Shown here: one piece after another, positions 1 to 12,602 of the stretch
How positions within the stretch are numbered: the first letter of the stretch is position 1
Layout: every line of letters begins with the position of its first letter
DNA from: Metaphire vulgaris
Lineage: Eukaryota > Annelida > Clitellata > Crassiclitellata > Megascolecidae
Assembly (NCBI GenBank): GCA_018105865.1
Contig: CM030835.1
Span: 3,366,816-3,430,815 of the forward strand
Direction: 5' to 3'
DNA: 64,000 nucleotides
The notes under the pieces: model-generated
Seen by the model: the letters and a program-made list of their open reading frames with translations, nothing else
Told to the model about the DNA's origin: nothing
The model's database searches: none
Position numbers and translations under genes: made by a program

Positions 1-195
1 TCAGTACTCGAACTTAAGTGTTTTCGCCCTTTTCTGAAGAGTCTACAGTCGAGTTAGAGTTGAAAAGAAAATTACAGGAAATGCCGCGATCTAGTTGCAC
101 AAGTAGCCAGCGTTTCTGGTCGTCGCACTACAGCATCATGCCTACATAACTGGAACAACGAAAACACATTGTGCCACTGCAATTAGCTTCTACGC

Positions 196-201
196 TTTAT
201 T
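196..201 (-). terminator. Candidate polyadenylation signal of the FAM53 gene
   Basis: AATAAA on the minus strand, about 130 nt downstream of the FAM53 stop codon. Position and orientation fit a 3' end signal, but no transcript evidence is available. Confidence 0.4.
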
Positions 202-329
202 AAAACCGTGACCGAAGAAGCGATCACGCCGAGGAAAAGATCTGCCGAGAAGAAAACGAGTGACGAGAACCTACATCTTAGGCTACAACAACACAGGATA
301 ATCAGATAACGTATGCGCTAATGATAAAT

Positions 330-3057
330 TTAGTTGTTTTCGATCAAATCGAGATCAAACTCGGATCCAGCCACCCGATCGCCTTTGATGGCATGATCGA
401 CTTGTGGCGATCGATCGTCTCCGGTTCCACTCCTCCAGTCTTTCTGCGATTGATCTCTGTAGCTGACGGCAGTGTTGCGGTTATTGAAGCATGTTATATC
501 GCCATCGTCTGTTTCTCCGGGCTCCACCTTTTCGGCAAGGAAGTGGTGATGAAGAGAGATGAATGGACTGGCTGGCGAAGTCCTACTTGCATCACTTGAA
601 TCAAGCTGCAGACAGGGAGTAGAAGAATCAACATTCTGTGTCCGGCCGGCCAACGACAAACTAACATCATCCTGAAAAATCACAAATATTATATTATTTA
701 ACTAATCAGAAATCACACATACGATACTTTATAGATATAGTCAGTCCGGTAGTCATCAAGTGCTGCTAGGAACTACCGCTGGCATATAGATCACGGCTTA
801 CTCTTTTAGTAATAATTAACCCCCTTACCGGGAATCCCGAATATATCTGTCCATTTTACATTGAGTTACAGTTCTATACACGGTAAAGGGGTTAATAGTA
901 ACTCACTGTAACTCATGGCTCATTAAACATCAGTTCCAGGATTGAGATGTTTCCTGACTCAGCTTTTTTTAAGTCTTGAGACTCATCAAGGTTTTGAACT
1001 CAGTCCTTCAAATGATATGGAGAAAATCCATCCCCACTTCATCTCCTTTTCCCAAAATGTATAATGAATAATAGATAATAATAATTAAATAATAATAAAT
1101 AATAAATAATAATAAAAGTACCACAGTAGAAATTAAGAACTTCAGTTTTGACGGGCACCCTAATGTATATAGCTATAAACTATATACATAGGCCAATGCC
1201 GTTGTGCAATAATAAAACCACTGAACACCAATTAATGCCACTGATGCATCCAATTGCCTGAAGGCATCAATAAGGTGAAGCTGTACCCTTTCATTTGGAC
1301 AACTCGGAGGCGGATATGTATGCGTTAATGTGATATTGTGTCAGAAAACGTGCCATTTCAAATGAATTTATAGCCAATTGGAGCTACAGCAAAACTCTAG
1401 ACTCAGCCCAGCCACTCTGCACAGAATTAAGTCGGCATCTGTCATTATCAGGGAGGCACTCTAAAGGCTCAGTGGAATCACAGAACAGATGAGCAATAAA
1501 CCTGTCCATAGCATTTTATCTTAGATTATTCAATATAATCAGTACAACAGGTCATTGAAACAGCTTTTCTAAGACAATAATGCATATATATATATAAAAA
1601 ATATAAAAACAGAAACTGATATAATTCAATACATCTATAGAATCATTAATCAGGTTACCATGTAATTTCAACTGTCAAGATATCCCAAATTATATTCTAT
1701 GTGAGCAAGCAAATGGAAGAAGTCAGATAGCTCATTGATAAAGTACCAGTAAACGGTGCAAAAGAACAAGCATAATTGTGGGTAGTGATGAAATACAAAA
1801 CATCTGGAAAGAATGCTTGGAAAAGCTGCTGAATGAAGAGAACATCTGTGATGGAGAAACTGCAAGTGATAAGAAAGAGGGCCGCATGCCATTACACACG
1901 TGGGTTGGGGGGGGGGGGAGTAGCTGAACCAAAGATAATATATAGTATGACCTGAATTGAAGTAATAAACAAGGACATGAAGAAGCCCAAATTATGAACC
2001 ATTATGCTCAGAATAGGAAACTGTGGAAAAGGTCTATATCTGGCATGTCTGCTACCCTGGAAGCAAATCCAGAATGGGATCAATGTCGTTTGTTGGCCAA
2101 TAACAGCAGTAAACACTGCGTGCGTGAGTGTGTGTGTGTCTGTCTGAGTGTGTGCGCGCGCACAAGTGTCCTAATGGAGTTTTGCTCTCTGATAAACACC
2201 AAGGATTGTGCCAATATGGATACAAAAAGTGCAATATTTTTTCACTACCTCACAAGATAACTTAGTAATTAATGATTAGAAATATCCACAAAAAATCAAT
2301 AATAAAATATATAATATAATTCACAAACAGCCTGTATGTATATGTTGGTGAAGATAGTGTAAAGATGAAAATCACAAGAACACAGTACACAAGTAACTTA
2401 CTTTTGAGCAGCACTTGTTGCCCATTTGTGGTGATATGGAACAGGAAAATAATTCCTTTTCATAAGCTGTCTGTAAAAATAGTACAGATAAATAAATGAA
2501 TAAAACCCAGGCTCATTAAAAAATATCTACATAAATCAGAACCAAATGCTAATAACAAGTATTAACACCATGAAATTGCACATTCAAGCTATAGCTTAGG
2601 GGCACGGTGGAGTAGTGGTAGCATTCTTGACACGTAACCGGAGGGTAGAGGGTTCAAATCTTCTGAATGCCATGCACTTGCGTTTCTTTACTTTTGTGAA
2701 TGACTTAACGTGTGCTAACAACCATGTAATAATATTATTATTTTCCAATTTCACTATTTACAGTTAAACCTGTTCAATGCACCAAAGCAGGAAGACTACC
2801 GGGGGTAAACAGAGTTTGTTTTTCTATAGGAGTTGCTAAACCACACTAAAACAAAGTAATTACAGGAAGAAGAAGCAGCAATTAGGCAAAATATCAGAGT
2901 CCAAAGGTCTTGCACAAACAAGTTAATTATAATTTAAATTGCCTTGCCATGCCTGCATTTCAGGAAGAAAGTCTGCATAACAAAATCCTAACAGATCATA
3001 AATGTCCTTCATATGCAGTATTATTATTATTATTATTATTGCTATTATTATTATTGC

Positions 3058-3088
<31 letters not shown>

Positions 3089-6000
3089 GCATGACTGCGC
3101 GTTATTACGATAGGTCTTTCACAAAATGAAGAATCATAAGGGCACACACTATGTCAGAAGATAACAACTTGCCCAAGGTTGATACACAGTGGCTAGGGTC
3201 AGATTCCAACCCACTACCCTCTGGTTGCATGGCACAAATCATACCACTACTCCACCTACTAATGTCCCTAAACACTGCTACGAGTACTATAACTGTGAAA
3301 ATATTTATCAAGATTTCTCATGGAGCATTTCACACAAAAAAATTTGCATATCTGTAAGCTCTAAGTGATACCAATTCTGTTTTTTTCATAGTTCTTATAT
3401 TTTAATAAACCACATCACATAAAAATTAACTGATCCGTACTTGTCATACACATTAAGAAATGCACTAGTGAACGTACACACCCAAAAAGTATGAACCAAA
3501 GAGAAAATTTAACAAATTCTTAGAAATGACTTAATGATAATATTTCTAAATTTTGTACATGTCTTTATTGCTACGACTCGTGCTCAAGGTTGATTCGGGA
3601 CAATTATATGCAACTGCTTTGTGAAGGTAAACATGCAATGACAGCAATTATGCAATATCATATCAATACTTGACAAATGTTAAGTCTTCTTACAGAAAGT
3701 GAGAAATAAATCAAGCATAACAAAAAGTGTATAGTAGCTAAAGATAGCAAACAAGTAGCAATACAACATGATCCTGTGTCACATTGTTAACTTTCATGAA
3801 CCAGCAGATCTTGTCAATTATATGATATCCAAAGTCCAGTAAAACTGCATTCAATTTAATGGGATCACAAAGGAAGGAGCCTGTATAGTGATATAACGGA
3901 GATATTGTCATGACTGAATCTGCTACAGTCAGAGCATATGACAATTTTATAAAATAGAACAAACACAGTACCAAAAGCAAACATCCTGTAACATCTACTT
4001 TTCACGATTTCAAATGCGAAGGCAAACATGCATAAATTCAGAACCAGAAGCAAAAATCAATACAATATTATAGAAGTCTAGACTTTCTATACAGTAGTTA
4101 CGAAATAATCCCAGATGATTTCCAGGAAAATAACAATTACAATTCAAAACGACCATCAAGTTACGCCAAGTGTGTTTCTAAAGTGTCCTATTGAAGGTCA
4201 AAAGTTATTCAGTTAGTTAGTATCATTTCTGATATTAAAATAAAATATGTAAAGATTTCAATTCTCCCAAAAACATTTTTCAAGCAAACACAAGTAGAGA
4301 ATATACAATTTCTATATGCAGCCTCAAAAGAAATCTAAAATGATTTTAAAAATACCTCAATCATTTTGAAAAAATCCAGCTTTGGTCGATCTTCATCGTG
4401 TCTTCGTTTTAAACCAGTCTTTCTCTCCGGAGTTTGATGCTGGTATGGATTAGTTACAATAGATCCCTGACACAAATCTCCCAAGTCACTATTTGACGGC
4501 GCCGATGACACCGACCTAGATCTAACCGACAGCTGATCAGACGATGACAGCAAGTCATTACTCGCAGATGTTGAACCATCCAGTGAACACCAAACGTCCG
4601 AAGCATGGCTCATGGTAAATCGGAAAGTGGTTTTCGAATCCAGCTTCTTCTCTTCGGCAAAACCAACGCTCAACTTACAAGGTTCATTCTTAAGCGAATT
4701 TGCCGCTGCAAAATTAGCAGCTGGTTTATCGTAGAAGCCTGAACAAGGTCCTGAGATGGAGAAGGAATTATCAAAATTCGAATTTAATTCAGGCATGTTT
4801 CTACATGCCAAATGTGCTGCTGCAGCAGCTTTGTTATCTCTTGATGCGGCGAAAGATCCCATCACGGTACAAGGCCGAACCGCAAACGGATGGAGGATGG
4901 CAGCGCCAAGAGATGATGGAGAATGTTGAATTCTACGAAATCCTCCGGATCCAGTTTTGTGCTTAGCTTCTCCCGGTATCGAGAAAGATCTCCGATGCTT
5001 TTTCTTCGGAGGCATTTGCTCCATCTGGCCAGAATATCGTTCAAGCGTAACTTGAAACAACAGTTTCATTTTCCTTTTTGTTGGAAACCAGCACGTTGTT
5101 GTTAGGCCTAGAATCTTTATCAAATTTCAAACTTTTTGACGACTTTGCTTTCACTGCAGATAAAATTAGGCAACATTCAAAACTCATTCGTCAAACAATT
5201 AAACAATTATGAGATAATACAATCAGCTCTTGACCATACAACTCACGACAAGCCTAATAAAATTACTTACAGTAGACAATAAAATGCCATGATCAACTAT
5301 CATGTAATACACAAATAAACTATGCTTATATAATCGTGGTTAAATTCACATGAATCAAATACTACTATTACTATTACAATCCAATAACTCTTTTCATGAG
5401 CACAACAGATATTTTCCTTAGCCTTTAAATTGCTGTAACAGAGGATACTCAGTCCAATTGCATACAGTTACAAAGTATTTGGTAGTATAATGGTTAAGAG
5501 GCTTTCACTTTCTGTTACAGTCTTTTAACTACGTAACGCTGTAAGCCCAAAAGACATTACTACAGTTCTGATCCTTTGAAATAGTTATCTTCAAGTTGCT
5601 CAACAGCAACACTCTACAGTATTAATTACCTTCATGATTGCTATATAAACACAATCTGATGCTGCATAAACTCTGACACAGTAATGTCATATTAAGCTAA
5701 ATCAAACTATGTCACGCCATATATTTATACAACATATTAATCTATATCGTTGAATTTTGCACAATTCATCCAGAAAACTAGAAACAAGTTTACTAGAAAA
5801 CTAGAAACAAGTTGAATCAGTCAAAATTTCAAAGGCTGAAAATTGACAGAGCTGGTGGGACAACAAAATACTAATTCAAAAATTTAAGTCAACTAGATTT
5901 CTAAAAGGACAATCTCCATCAAAAATATATCAATGTAAATTCAAATGTGATGATAAGGCAAGTTGGATATCTAGTGCAAGATTCTGAAGGAAGCCTCTCA

Positions 6001-6795
6001 GCAGATAAAACTCTGGATCTCCAGAAATGTAGAATCAACTGCCCATAACTCACCACCACAGTTGTCGATCGCCGATACAAGGCAGTCAGGGCATGACAGC
6101 ACTGACCGCTTCTCAGGCTAAATAACCAATTCAAAGAACAATACAATGCAAACGAGAGCCTCACAAAGCAATATAAAGCGCCACAAAACCTGCAAATTCA
6201 AAATTACTGATCTCCTTGAAATGTATAGATCTATAAGTATAAAGGTCGCTGTGACTGGTTCAGAGCCAGGAATAGAACCAAAATGATTTGATGATAAAGA
6301 TGACAAAACTTTAATGAACTGAAATGAAGAAAAACAAAACAAAAATAAAATGAAAAAATTGAAGTAACACTTCAGGAAATTTCTGAAAGAACAAGACAAC
6401 AGTTAGAGAAATATTATTACTCTCCTAACTCCTGTGATTCACTGCTTTCAGGCCTGAGGAGAGGGGGGTGCAGCCGGTAGCCTACCCATTGTACCGGGGC
6501 CCATGGAGTGTTCAGGGGCCCAGAACCGGTGACGATGAGTTTTTTTGCTTGTCAGGCTGTTTTTGGAGAGTTGATAAAATTTTTTTGCTTGTCAGGTTTT
6601 TGGAGACTTGACAAATTTTTCTTAAGGGCCCGAACTTTTTTTTGTTCCAGGGCCTGGAATTTCTCTCGGCGGCCCTGACTGCTTTCGTATAAATTTTTAG
6701 CAAGTTATAGGTCAAGCATATACCTCTGTATTGGACCAGTCATCTTGAAGTTTCTGCTTGCAAAGCTGTTCTGTAATACTGCTCACAGAAACCAT
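330..6795 (-). CDS. FAM53: FAM53-family protein (three coding exons)
   Basis: Minus-strand gene. Coding exons are 6724-6795, 4356-5024 and 330-671, joined in phase 0 at both introns, giving about 360 aa, within the usual FAM53 range of roughly 300-420. The N-terminus MVSVSSITEQL..QKLQDD matches the conserved start of FAM53A/B (MV..ITE.L..Q.LDD). Exon 2 begins near KKKHRRSFSIPGE, the family KRxCRSLS-type block, and ends with an RSRS stretch, KTGLKRR and a LDFFKM block as in vertebrate FAM53. The last exon ends EFDLDLIENN, the hallmark acidic C-terminus. FAM53 proteins are small, largely disordered nuclear proteins; FAM53B is linked to beta-catenin nuclear import and Wnt signalling, and a similar role here is inference. 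The splice acceptor of exon 2 (CAG before ATGGAG) is the least certain boundary; a further small exon between 5025 and 6723 is possible. An acceptor at 6853 implies an upstream non-coding exon. Confidence 0.85.
816..895. mobile_element. TTAA-flanked 80-bp palindromic MITE, copy 1
   Basis: Element bounded by TTAA on both sides with near-palindromic ends (CCCCCTTACCG... / ...CGGTAAAGGGG) and the shared core TCCATTTTACATTGAG. It lies in intron 2 of the FAM53 gene. TTAA duplication and CCC/GGG termini are typical of piggyBac-type elements; there is no coding capacity. Confidence 0.75.
2597..2745 (+). repeat. tRNA-derived SINE (plus orientation)
   Basis: Starts GGGGCACGGTGGAGTAGTGG (polymerase III box-A-like) followed about 35 nt later by GGTTCAAATCT (box-B-like), then a unique body and an AT-rich tail of AATAAT units. 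It shares the GGTGGAGTAGTGGTA..GAGGGTA.. block with the inverted copy at 3018-3275. It lies in intron 2 of the FAM53 gene. Confidence 0.6.
3018..3275 (-). repeat. tRNA-derived SINE with long (AAT)n tail (minus orientation)
   Basis: Read on the minus strand it begins near TAGGTGGAGTAGTGGTATG, carries AGAGGGTAGTGGGTTGGAATC as a box-B-like segment, and ends in an (AAT)n run of about 70 nt at 3018-3089. Same family as 2597-2745 but opposite orientation. Confidence 0.6.
6449..6677. mobile_element. hAT-like MITE with 8-bp target duplication ACTGCTTT
   Basis: Termini CAGGCCTGAGGAG and (inverted) CAGGGCCGCCGAGAG are imperfect inverted repeats. The element is flanked by perfect 8-bp direct repeats ACTGCTTT at 6441-6448 and 6678-6685, the hallmark of hAT transposition. 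It carries two copies of the TTTTTTGCTTGTCAGG motif also seen in other repeats of this window. It lies in FAM53 intron 1; no transposase. Confidence 0.8.
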
Positions 6796-8487
6796 TGTTT
6801 TGCTGCAACCAGAGTCCCACAATCATTGATTGACTAGACAGCACCGCTGAGGCTGAAATACAAACAAAAGCTCAATGACAATGACAATAGCACAATTCAA
6901 TGGATCCACAGCAGATGAACATTAATTTACTCATTCCCTTTGGATCATTCTAAAACTGCATTTCTTAGTTGCATTACTCACCTATAACAATAACTGCTAT
7001 AAAACTCTATCAGTGTAAGATAGTCCAGTTTTAGCAATTTACGATAATTTATGATTGGATTGCTGTACTCATAAATAATTCCGATTTCACCACTCTGCTT
7101 CTCCCCAATTTGATAACATTTTATACAAAATAGTCACCTATCAATTACCAAACCAACATTCCAGTGTGAATTTTTGGAGTTTCTATCATTTCATCTACAG
7201 ATCTGCTGTACTGATCTAACAGCTCTTGTCGTTCTACTGTTAACTGCAGCTTTACAGCTCTTCTTCATCTGAAAACAGTTATCTTAAGAAACAGTTGCAA
7301 TGATACCACAGTTTTCATTAAAAGCAAGCATTGGCATCAGTTGCTTGCTTGGCAGCTAATAGTTGGCTACATGCCAAGTTGAAAAATTACCAAATTAGCT
7401 ATGCCAAATTGTTATTCAGTCTTTCACAGACCACTGAATGAAGCCACGTTAAATTCCTTCAACTAACTAAAATTTGAGAATCATTTTTCTCGGTCTCAAC
7501 GATACTGTGTTCACTGAACCACGAGTTCATTGACGATATGTACTGGGATAAATAACCGTCGGCACAATGTTCGGAAGCTACCTGGATTTAGTACAAAGGC
7601 AGTCGCTGCTAAAAATAATTCATGGCCGGCATATTATTTACATGAACGGCACTCGTCAAAAGTCGCATATTTCGTTGCGATCGCTTGAAGGAATCGCGTA
7701 TTTATCAGTCTAAGTAGTAGAAGAAAGATTGATCCGTGATATACCGGAGTGAAATTGCAGCCGAGTACCGGATCGTCGCAGTATGGCTCTTCATCTAGGA
7801 GCATTCTTCCCAACCCCAGTCTCGCAAAAAAGCGTGCGATCACTGGTGAAATGGTTCGCTGGTTGGTCGCGTATGGCGTCCAGCCGAACGATCCGTTGAT
7901 TCGACGAAGCATCCGCACATGAAACAGAGGCGCCGGATGGCGTGCGGTGCCAGCAGCGTCTCTTTAGTCGGCTATAGTATAGCGCCAATTTTTCTGCAAG
8001 CTAACCACTAAAATAAAGGGGTGGACTGACGCATGATGTCTCATCATGTCTGTCATCAATTTTCAGATGAAAATTTTAAAAAATTCCAAATGAGTTGCCT
8101 AGAGAAGACGGTTAATTTCATTTGCACCCATCGTTTGTTAATCGTGCTTTGCCCATTGCGTGTGGCAGGTTCAATTTTGACAAAAAAGCGGGCAAGGTTA
8201 TTTTCATCCCAAAATTTTAGACCTCTAATATTAGTTGCCCTCGACCAGTGAAGGAAATCGTCCTGACAAATTAAACATTTACGCTAAACTTGAACACCGA
8301 TGCTGCCACTTCTTATAGTTTCTGTTCGCTTTCATAGGCTATAGCCATATTTGTAGCATTTCATAGTCGCCTATAGGTCTGAGTTACGAAGTAATTGCAG
8401 CCTAATCCTAAATTCACAGTGCATATCGACAACGCGATATTTTTGCCTGTACCGAATTACCGATCATAGAGCTTACGCTCGAAAACA

Positions 8488-8529
<42 letters not shown>
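8488..8529. repeat. (AAT)n microsatellite
   Basis: About 14 uninterrupted AAT units in the FAM53-DPH3 spacer. Confidence 0.95.
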
Positions 8530-8530
<1 letters not shown>

Positions 8531-8968
8531 TGATTTTAAGTGGTTTAGGAGGCTAAGTAAGCCTGTGTGAAAACCACTGATAAACAAAGCGAGGCATCTG
8601 GAGTGGAAGGCTAGATTAGTAGATTGCTAAGGACAAAATAGCGCGTGTGTAAATGTGTATACAAATCGAAACGTTGGCGCCTTTATATACAACCTCAATA
8701 CATGCAAAGTGCAAACCACCAGTTTGTATTTGGGCAAATGATTACTGATATATAATCTCCTAAAATGCGTTCTATCCGTTTTCCCACTGCTCATGATTCT
8801 ATATTACAATATCAAAATATCCACCAAGATCCATGTAGCCTAAATGAATCACTGGAGCTGAGCGTTCTACTATACAATTCACAACTCAGAGACATGCACT
8901 ATAGATGGAGATCCACATTGAGGCTGTCAAGACGTGTAGACTGTAGACTGTAGAGGCATCGCCACGGC

Positions 8969-8986
8969 GATGATGATGATGATGAA

Positions 8987-9039
<53 letters not shown>
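8969..9039. repeat. (GAT)n microsatellite
   Basis: About 23 GAT units with one GAA interruption, 230 nt upstream of the DPH3 start. Confidence 0.95.
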
Positions 9040-9040
<1 letters not shown>

Positions 9041-9271
9041 ACAATTTGTAAGACATCCTGTTAATTTTTCACTATTAAATTATTAATACTTTTGACATAG
9101 ATTGTTAATAAATTATGTTATGATCTAAAACTTCGCTATTTACTTTTCTATGGAGCATTCACGCCGAGAAATTGCGTAATTTATCTAAATATTTTATTTT
9201 AGAAAGCAGAAATCTTTATTTGTTTCAAAAGATATAGAAGAAATCGTTTAAACGGGGTTTAATGTAGGAAA

Positions 9272-10037
9272 ATGTCAATATTTCACGATGAAGTTGAGAT
9301 TGAAGATATGGAATATGACGAAGAAACTGACACCTATCGCTATCCATGTCCATGTGGAGATAAATTCGAGATAACATTGGTTCGTGATCATATCCTATAA
9401 TCTGTCTGTTACTAGATGTTACTGAGTACACGACACCCGGCACCATTGGACACACCGGCCCAATGGTAAACTTAACACTGACAGAGACTTCTAAAGATGA
9501 TACCCAAACTATCAGATATTTATTTCATGCCAAATTTAATTGGTGAAATAGCAAGAAAATGTTGAAAATTTTCCATTAAAATTGAGCTGTTACTAACATT
9601 GCAGGGAAGTTTTTAACATTTACTTTTGACAAAGTTGCTTTACGCATCTAGTAAAGTTCATTTCACTTTTGTGTATTTTTCTAGGAAGAGCTTCAAAATG
9701 GTGAGGATGTTGCTCGATGTCCAAGTTGTTCGTTACTAATCCGGGTTATATATAATTTGGTAAATGCACTTGTATTGTTCTCTGCTAGACTTACAATTAT
9801 TTTAGTTTCAAAAATTGTTAATTTGCTCTGGATATTTCAAATTTAAAAAGAATAGCGTTAATTGAGTATACAGTAAGTTGCCAAAAATTACCTGCATGTT
9901 TCTTATGCCTCTATAGGCATTAGATTTCTACTGAGGTATCTTGTACTTATTATATCCTTAGTCTTTTCATGTAGGATGATTTTATGGTGGGGGAAGAAGT
10001 TTTACCAGAGAAAATGATGAAACTTGCTGTTGCATAA
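9272..10037 (+). CDS. DPH3: Diphthamide biosynthesis protein 3 (DPH3/KTI11)
   Basis: Three exons, 9272-9379, 9685-9759 and 9975-10037, all phase 0, give 81 aa (human DPH3 is 82). The start [17 protein letters not shown] and the zinc-binding CSL-type motif are conserved: CPCGDKF around residues 26-32 and CPSC around residues 48-51 supply the four Cys ligands. DPH3 is a small iron/zinc protein that donates electrons to the DPH1-DPH2 radical enzyme making diphthamide on elongation factor 2, and it also supports Elongator-dependent wobble-uridine modification of tRNA; it acts in the cytosol. The last exon replaces the usual DKDQFVCGE with DDFMVGEE, so the C-terminal Cys found in human DPH3 is absent. 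The exon 1 donor (TTG/GTTCGT) is weak, but the protein alignment across the junction is continuous. Confidence 0.95.
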
Positions 10038-10176
10038 GGGATGCTCTGATTGAATGGTGGATTTCTTTACAAAGGTAGTTAAGTTTTTTGCAGTGGTCAT
10101 TGCTTTTAAAGTAAAGTTAGTTGGAGTATTTATTTACATGTTATAAAATACCAATTACATCTGGTTTTATTGTATT

Positions 10177-10182
10177 AATAAA
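10177..10182 (+). terminator. Candidate polyadenylation signal of DPH3
   Basis: AATAAA 140 nt after the DPH3 stop codon on the same strand. Confidence 0.5.
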
Positions 10183-11909
10183 TATGTCAATGTTCGATTT
10201 TTATTGTGCTTTGAAAATCATGCATTAAGTCATCAACCTAAGTGCTTGACATTTAACAGTCAATGCTGATGTCCACTACACGCTGGTGGAGAAGCGTACG
10301 CCCACGATACACAATCTCATGTTCTCTTGGATTGAACCCAGGTTGATGGGTCGGCACTCTACTGAAGTAGTATAGAGAAATTAAGTTGGTTACAAGATAA
10401 TATTGAATGTCGGAATGTTATCACATTTCTGTATTTGCTTGAAATTAATTTTCCAAAACTGGATTCTCCAGTATTAAAATTGACTGATGGATTCTTTGCT
10501 AACATTTTCACTTATTTCATTTTATCCTCAGTTTTTTGACAGTAAAAAATGCACTCAGTTTCATATGTAAAAAGTAACTTTAAAAATCTTTATTGCAGAG
10601 GCATAGTGGGGCACGGGGGCAACCGCCTCGGGCTTCGATGTGGGTGTGCCAAAATCAATCCCAAAAAAATTTTCAGATTTGCTTTACCTCATGGTTAGAT
10701 ATATTGAACTTAATTTTACCTCTCACTTTTTGAAAAACCGTGCCAAGCAGAAAAGATAATCAGCTATTTCACTTCATGATGACATCGTCTGTGCAATTTA
10801 TTTGACTCAGCGAAATAGCTTATGACCTTTTTGCTTGTCAGCATTTTTCAGAAGTTGAGAGCACTGTCAGTACATCTTGCTCCCGAGTGCCCAATACACT
10901 CGCTGCGCCATTGATGTTGAAATTACTGGCTGTTTTTTTTAGATACGGTATAGCCAAACAGTTGAGAAACTGCTGGAAGATGAGTTGGCCTACCTGGAAG
11001 ATCAATGAATTGATTCTTGGCCTTATAACAATGGTGTTCCTGAAGGGCTTGAGATTGTGGGATTTTTATCATGACTGGCTTCAACTCGAGAACTCAATCC
11101 TTTCCATTGTATTTAAGAAAGCATTGCTCTTATGTTGATCCCACTTGTGGTAGATGTTGAATCTCAATATGACAGATGGTTTTTATGCAACCTGAATTCT
11201 TGTATATACTTTGTAAAATATGTAGAAATATGCCATGTTGCTTTATCATTTAGTCATTGCACAATGTCCATACTACCAATGGAAAAAATCCATAATTGAA
11301 AATCAGGATGCTGTTAGAGTTCAAGACACTTGAAGATACTTGACTAGATTTGGAAATGTGACTTTACATGTTAATTAAAGTATATTTTAATCTCTGTTTT
11401 AAAATATATAACAGCAGTAGTAGATATTTATGAACAGGCCATTTTTATAATCTAAATATGCTAAACTCAAACAATTCTCCAAGTATGGCATGTGGCACTT
11501 TTATCAGAATTAAAGGCATTATACAATATTTCAAATATTGAAAGATGGGATGTGGTCATTGTTCAGATTAGCAGGGGGTTTGGGGCGCATGACTGCCCAC
11601 TATTCAAGGCTGATCACCAGCTGAGGTTGTAAATTTTGATTTTTACCTGTTCTACCCCAATGCTGGGCTGGAATCGCTTGTGGGATTTGCACAAAACCTA
11701 TGAGAAATTTAGAGGGATATCAACAGATTCAATTTATACCACAGACTTTTGGCCACTTAATACAAAAAAAATCAATTAAAGTATTTAAAGTATGCACCAG
11801 GGCTCATGGTCTAACTCTGATATTGCTAGAAAATTCTGTGGTGAACTAAAATTGAATGTATATGCCTGTCTTTGTGTCCATTAGTGTAAGAAGTCACAGA
11901 AAACTTTTA

Positions 11910-12351
11910 GGGGACCGTCCATATAGTACATAGTATGCAAAAAAGTCATATTTTCAACCCCCCGTTGCACACCATACATTTTGGTTAACCTCTCCATGTG
12001 TACGTGCAAATTAGCAGCCCCCTTGCACGGTGAAAATTAATTTTTAGCCATAGCCAAAAAGCAATAATTTGTTTGCTATTAAATTAAAGGTTTTTAATAT
12101 TTAAATAACCATGGGAACAATAGTTGGGGCCCTTTGTTTGACCGTGAGAAAGTAATTTTTTTCAAATCAAATGTTTGAGTGAATATACCATGTTTGAGTG
12201 AATATACCAGCCTTCTATCTACTGTATTTATAAATTTGAATGTGCGTACGTACAAATTCAGTCGCGACCCCCCTCCCCCATACACTTCCATACGCAAAAT
12301 CGCCTAAATCTCAAACCCCCCTTGGTGCATACATTCTATATGGATGGCCCC
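11910..12351. mobile_element. MITE with GGGGaCCgTCCATATAG termini
   Basis: Left end GGGGACCGTCCATATAGTAC and right end, inverted, GGGGCCATCCATATAGAATG form terminal inverted repeats around an AT-rich body. A shorter relative lies at 33031-33152. No coding capacity; superfamily not assigned. Confidence 0.65.
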
Positions 12352-12602
12352 TTCAGTAATAAAATCTGAGAGATTTGTGAAAATAGGCATTACTAAAAAA
12401 TGTACCATAATTATGTGAAAATAAGTTAAACCTAATTTCTCTGGTTTAAGCATGTTTAATGCTGTTTTCAGGCAGTATTCATGATCAAAACATTTAAATT
12501 TTGTAAATAACTTTTTAAAGTCACAATAGAATCTGAAGCCTTCATTGTCTGGAGTTACACACTCCACTCAGCAACAAATCATGGAAAGATCTATTTATAC
12601 TT

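Larger units (their letters stand above)
6853..9271. other. Spacer upstream of FAM53 and DPH3
   Basis: Divergent promoter region between FAM53 (minus) and DPH3 (plus). A more GC-rich stretch around 7560-7960 with a candidate minus-strand donor (CCAG/GTAGCT at 7581-7582) may hold the first non-coding FAM53 exon. Microsatellites lie at 8488-8529 (AAT) and 8969-9039 (GAT). I see no protein-coding gene here. Confidence 0.4.
10038..12602. other. Repeat-rich spacer between DPH3 and COX6B
   Basis: Downstream ends of two convergent genes. It holds a tRNA-SINE-like segment near 10262-10385 on the minus strand (box-B-like GGTTCAATCC), a degenerate hAT-like repeat around 10600-10913 (left end CAGAGGCATAGTGG, right end inverted CAATGGCGCAGCG, no matching target duplication) and a GGGGC-ended MITE at 11910-12351. 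No gene recognised. Confidence 0.5.

Noticed and set aside
321..599. 92-codon plus-strand frame
   Set aside because: Antisense to the last FAM53 exon.
2910..3147. Poly-Leu and poly-Ile frames
   Set aside because: Translation of the (ATT)n SINE tail.
7634..7988. Minus-strand frames of 94 and 65 codons upstream of FAM53
   Set aside because: No family similarity; more likely GC-rich promoter or 5' UTR sequence.
10887..11138. 83-codon plus-strand frame after DPH3
   Set aside because: Begins in a degenerate repeat, no recognised domain and no supporting splice context.
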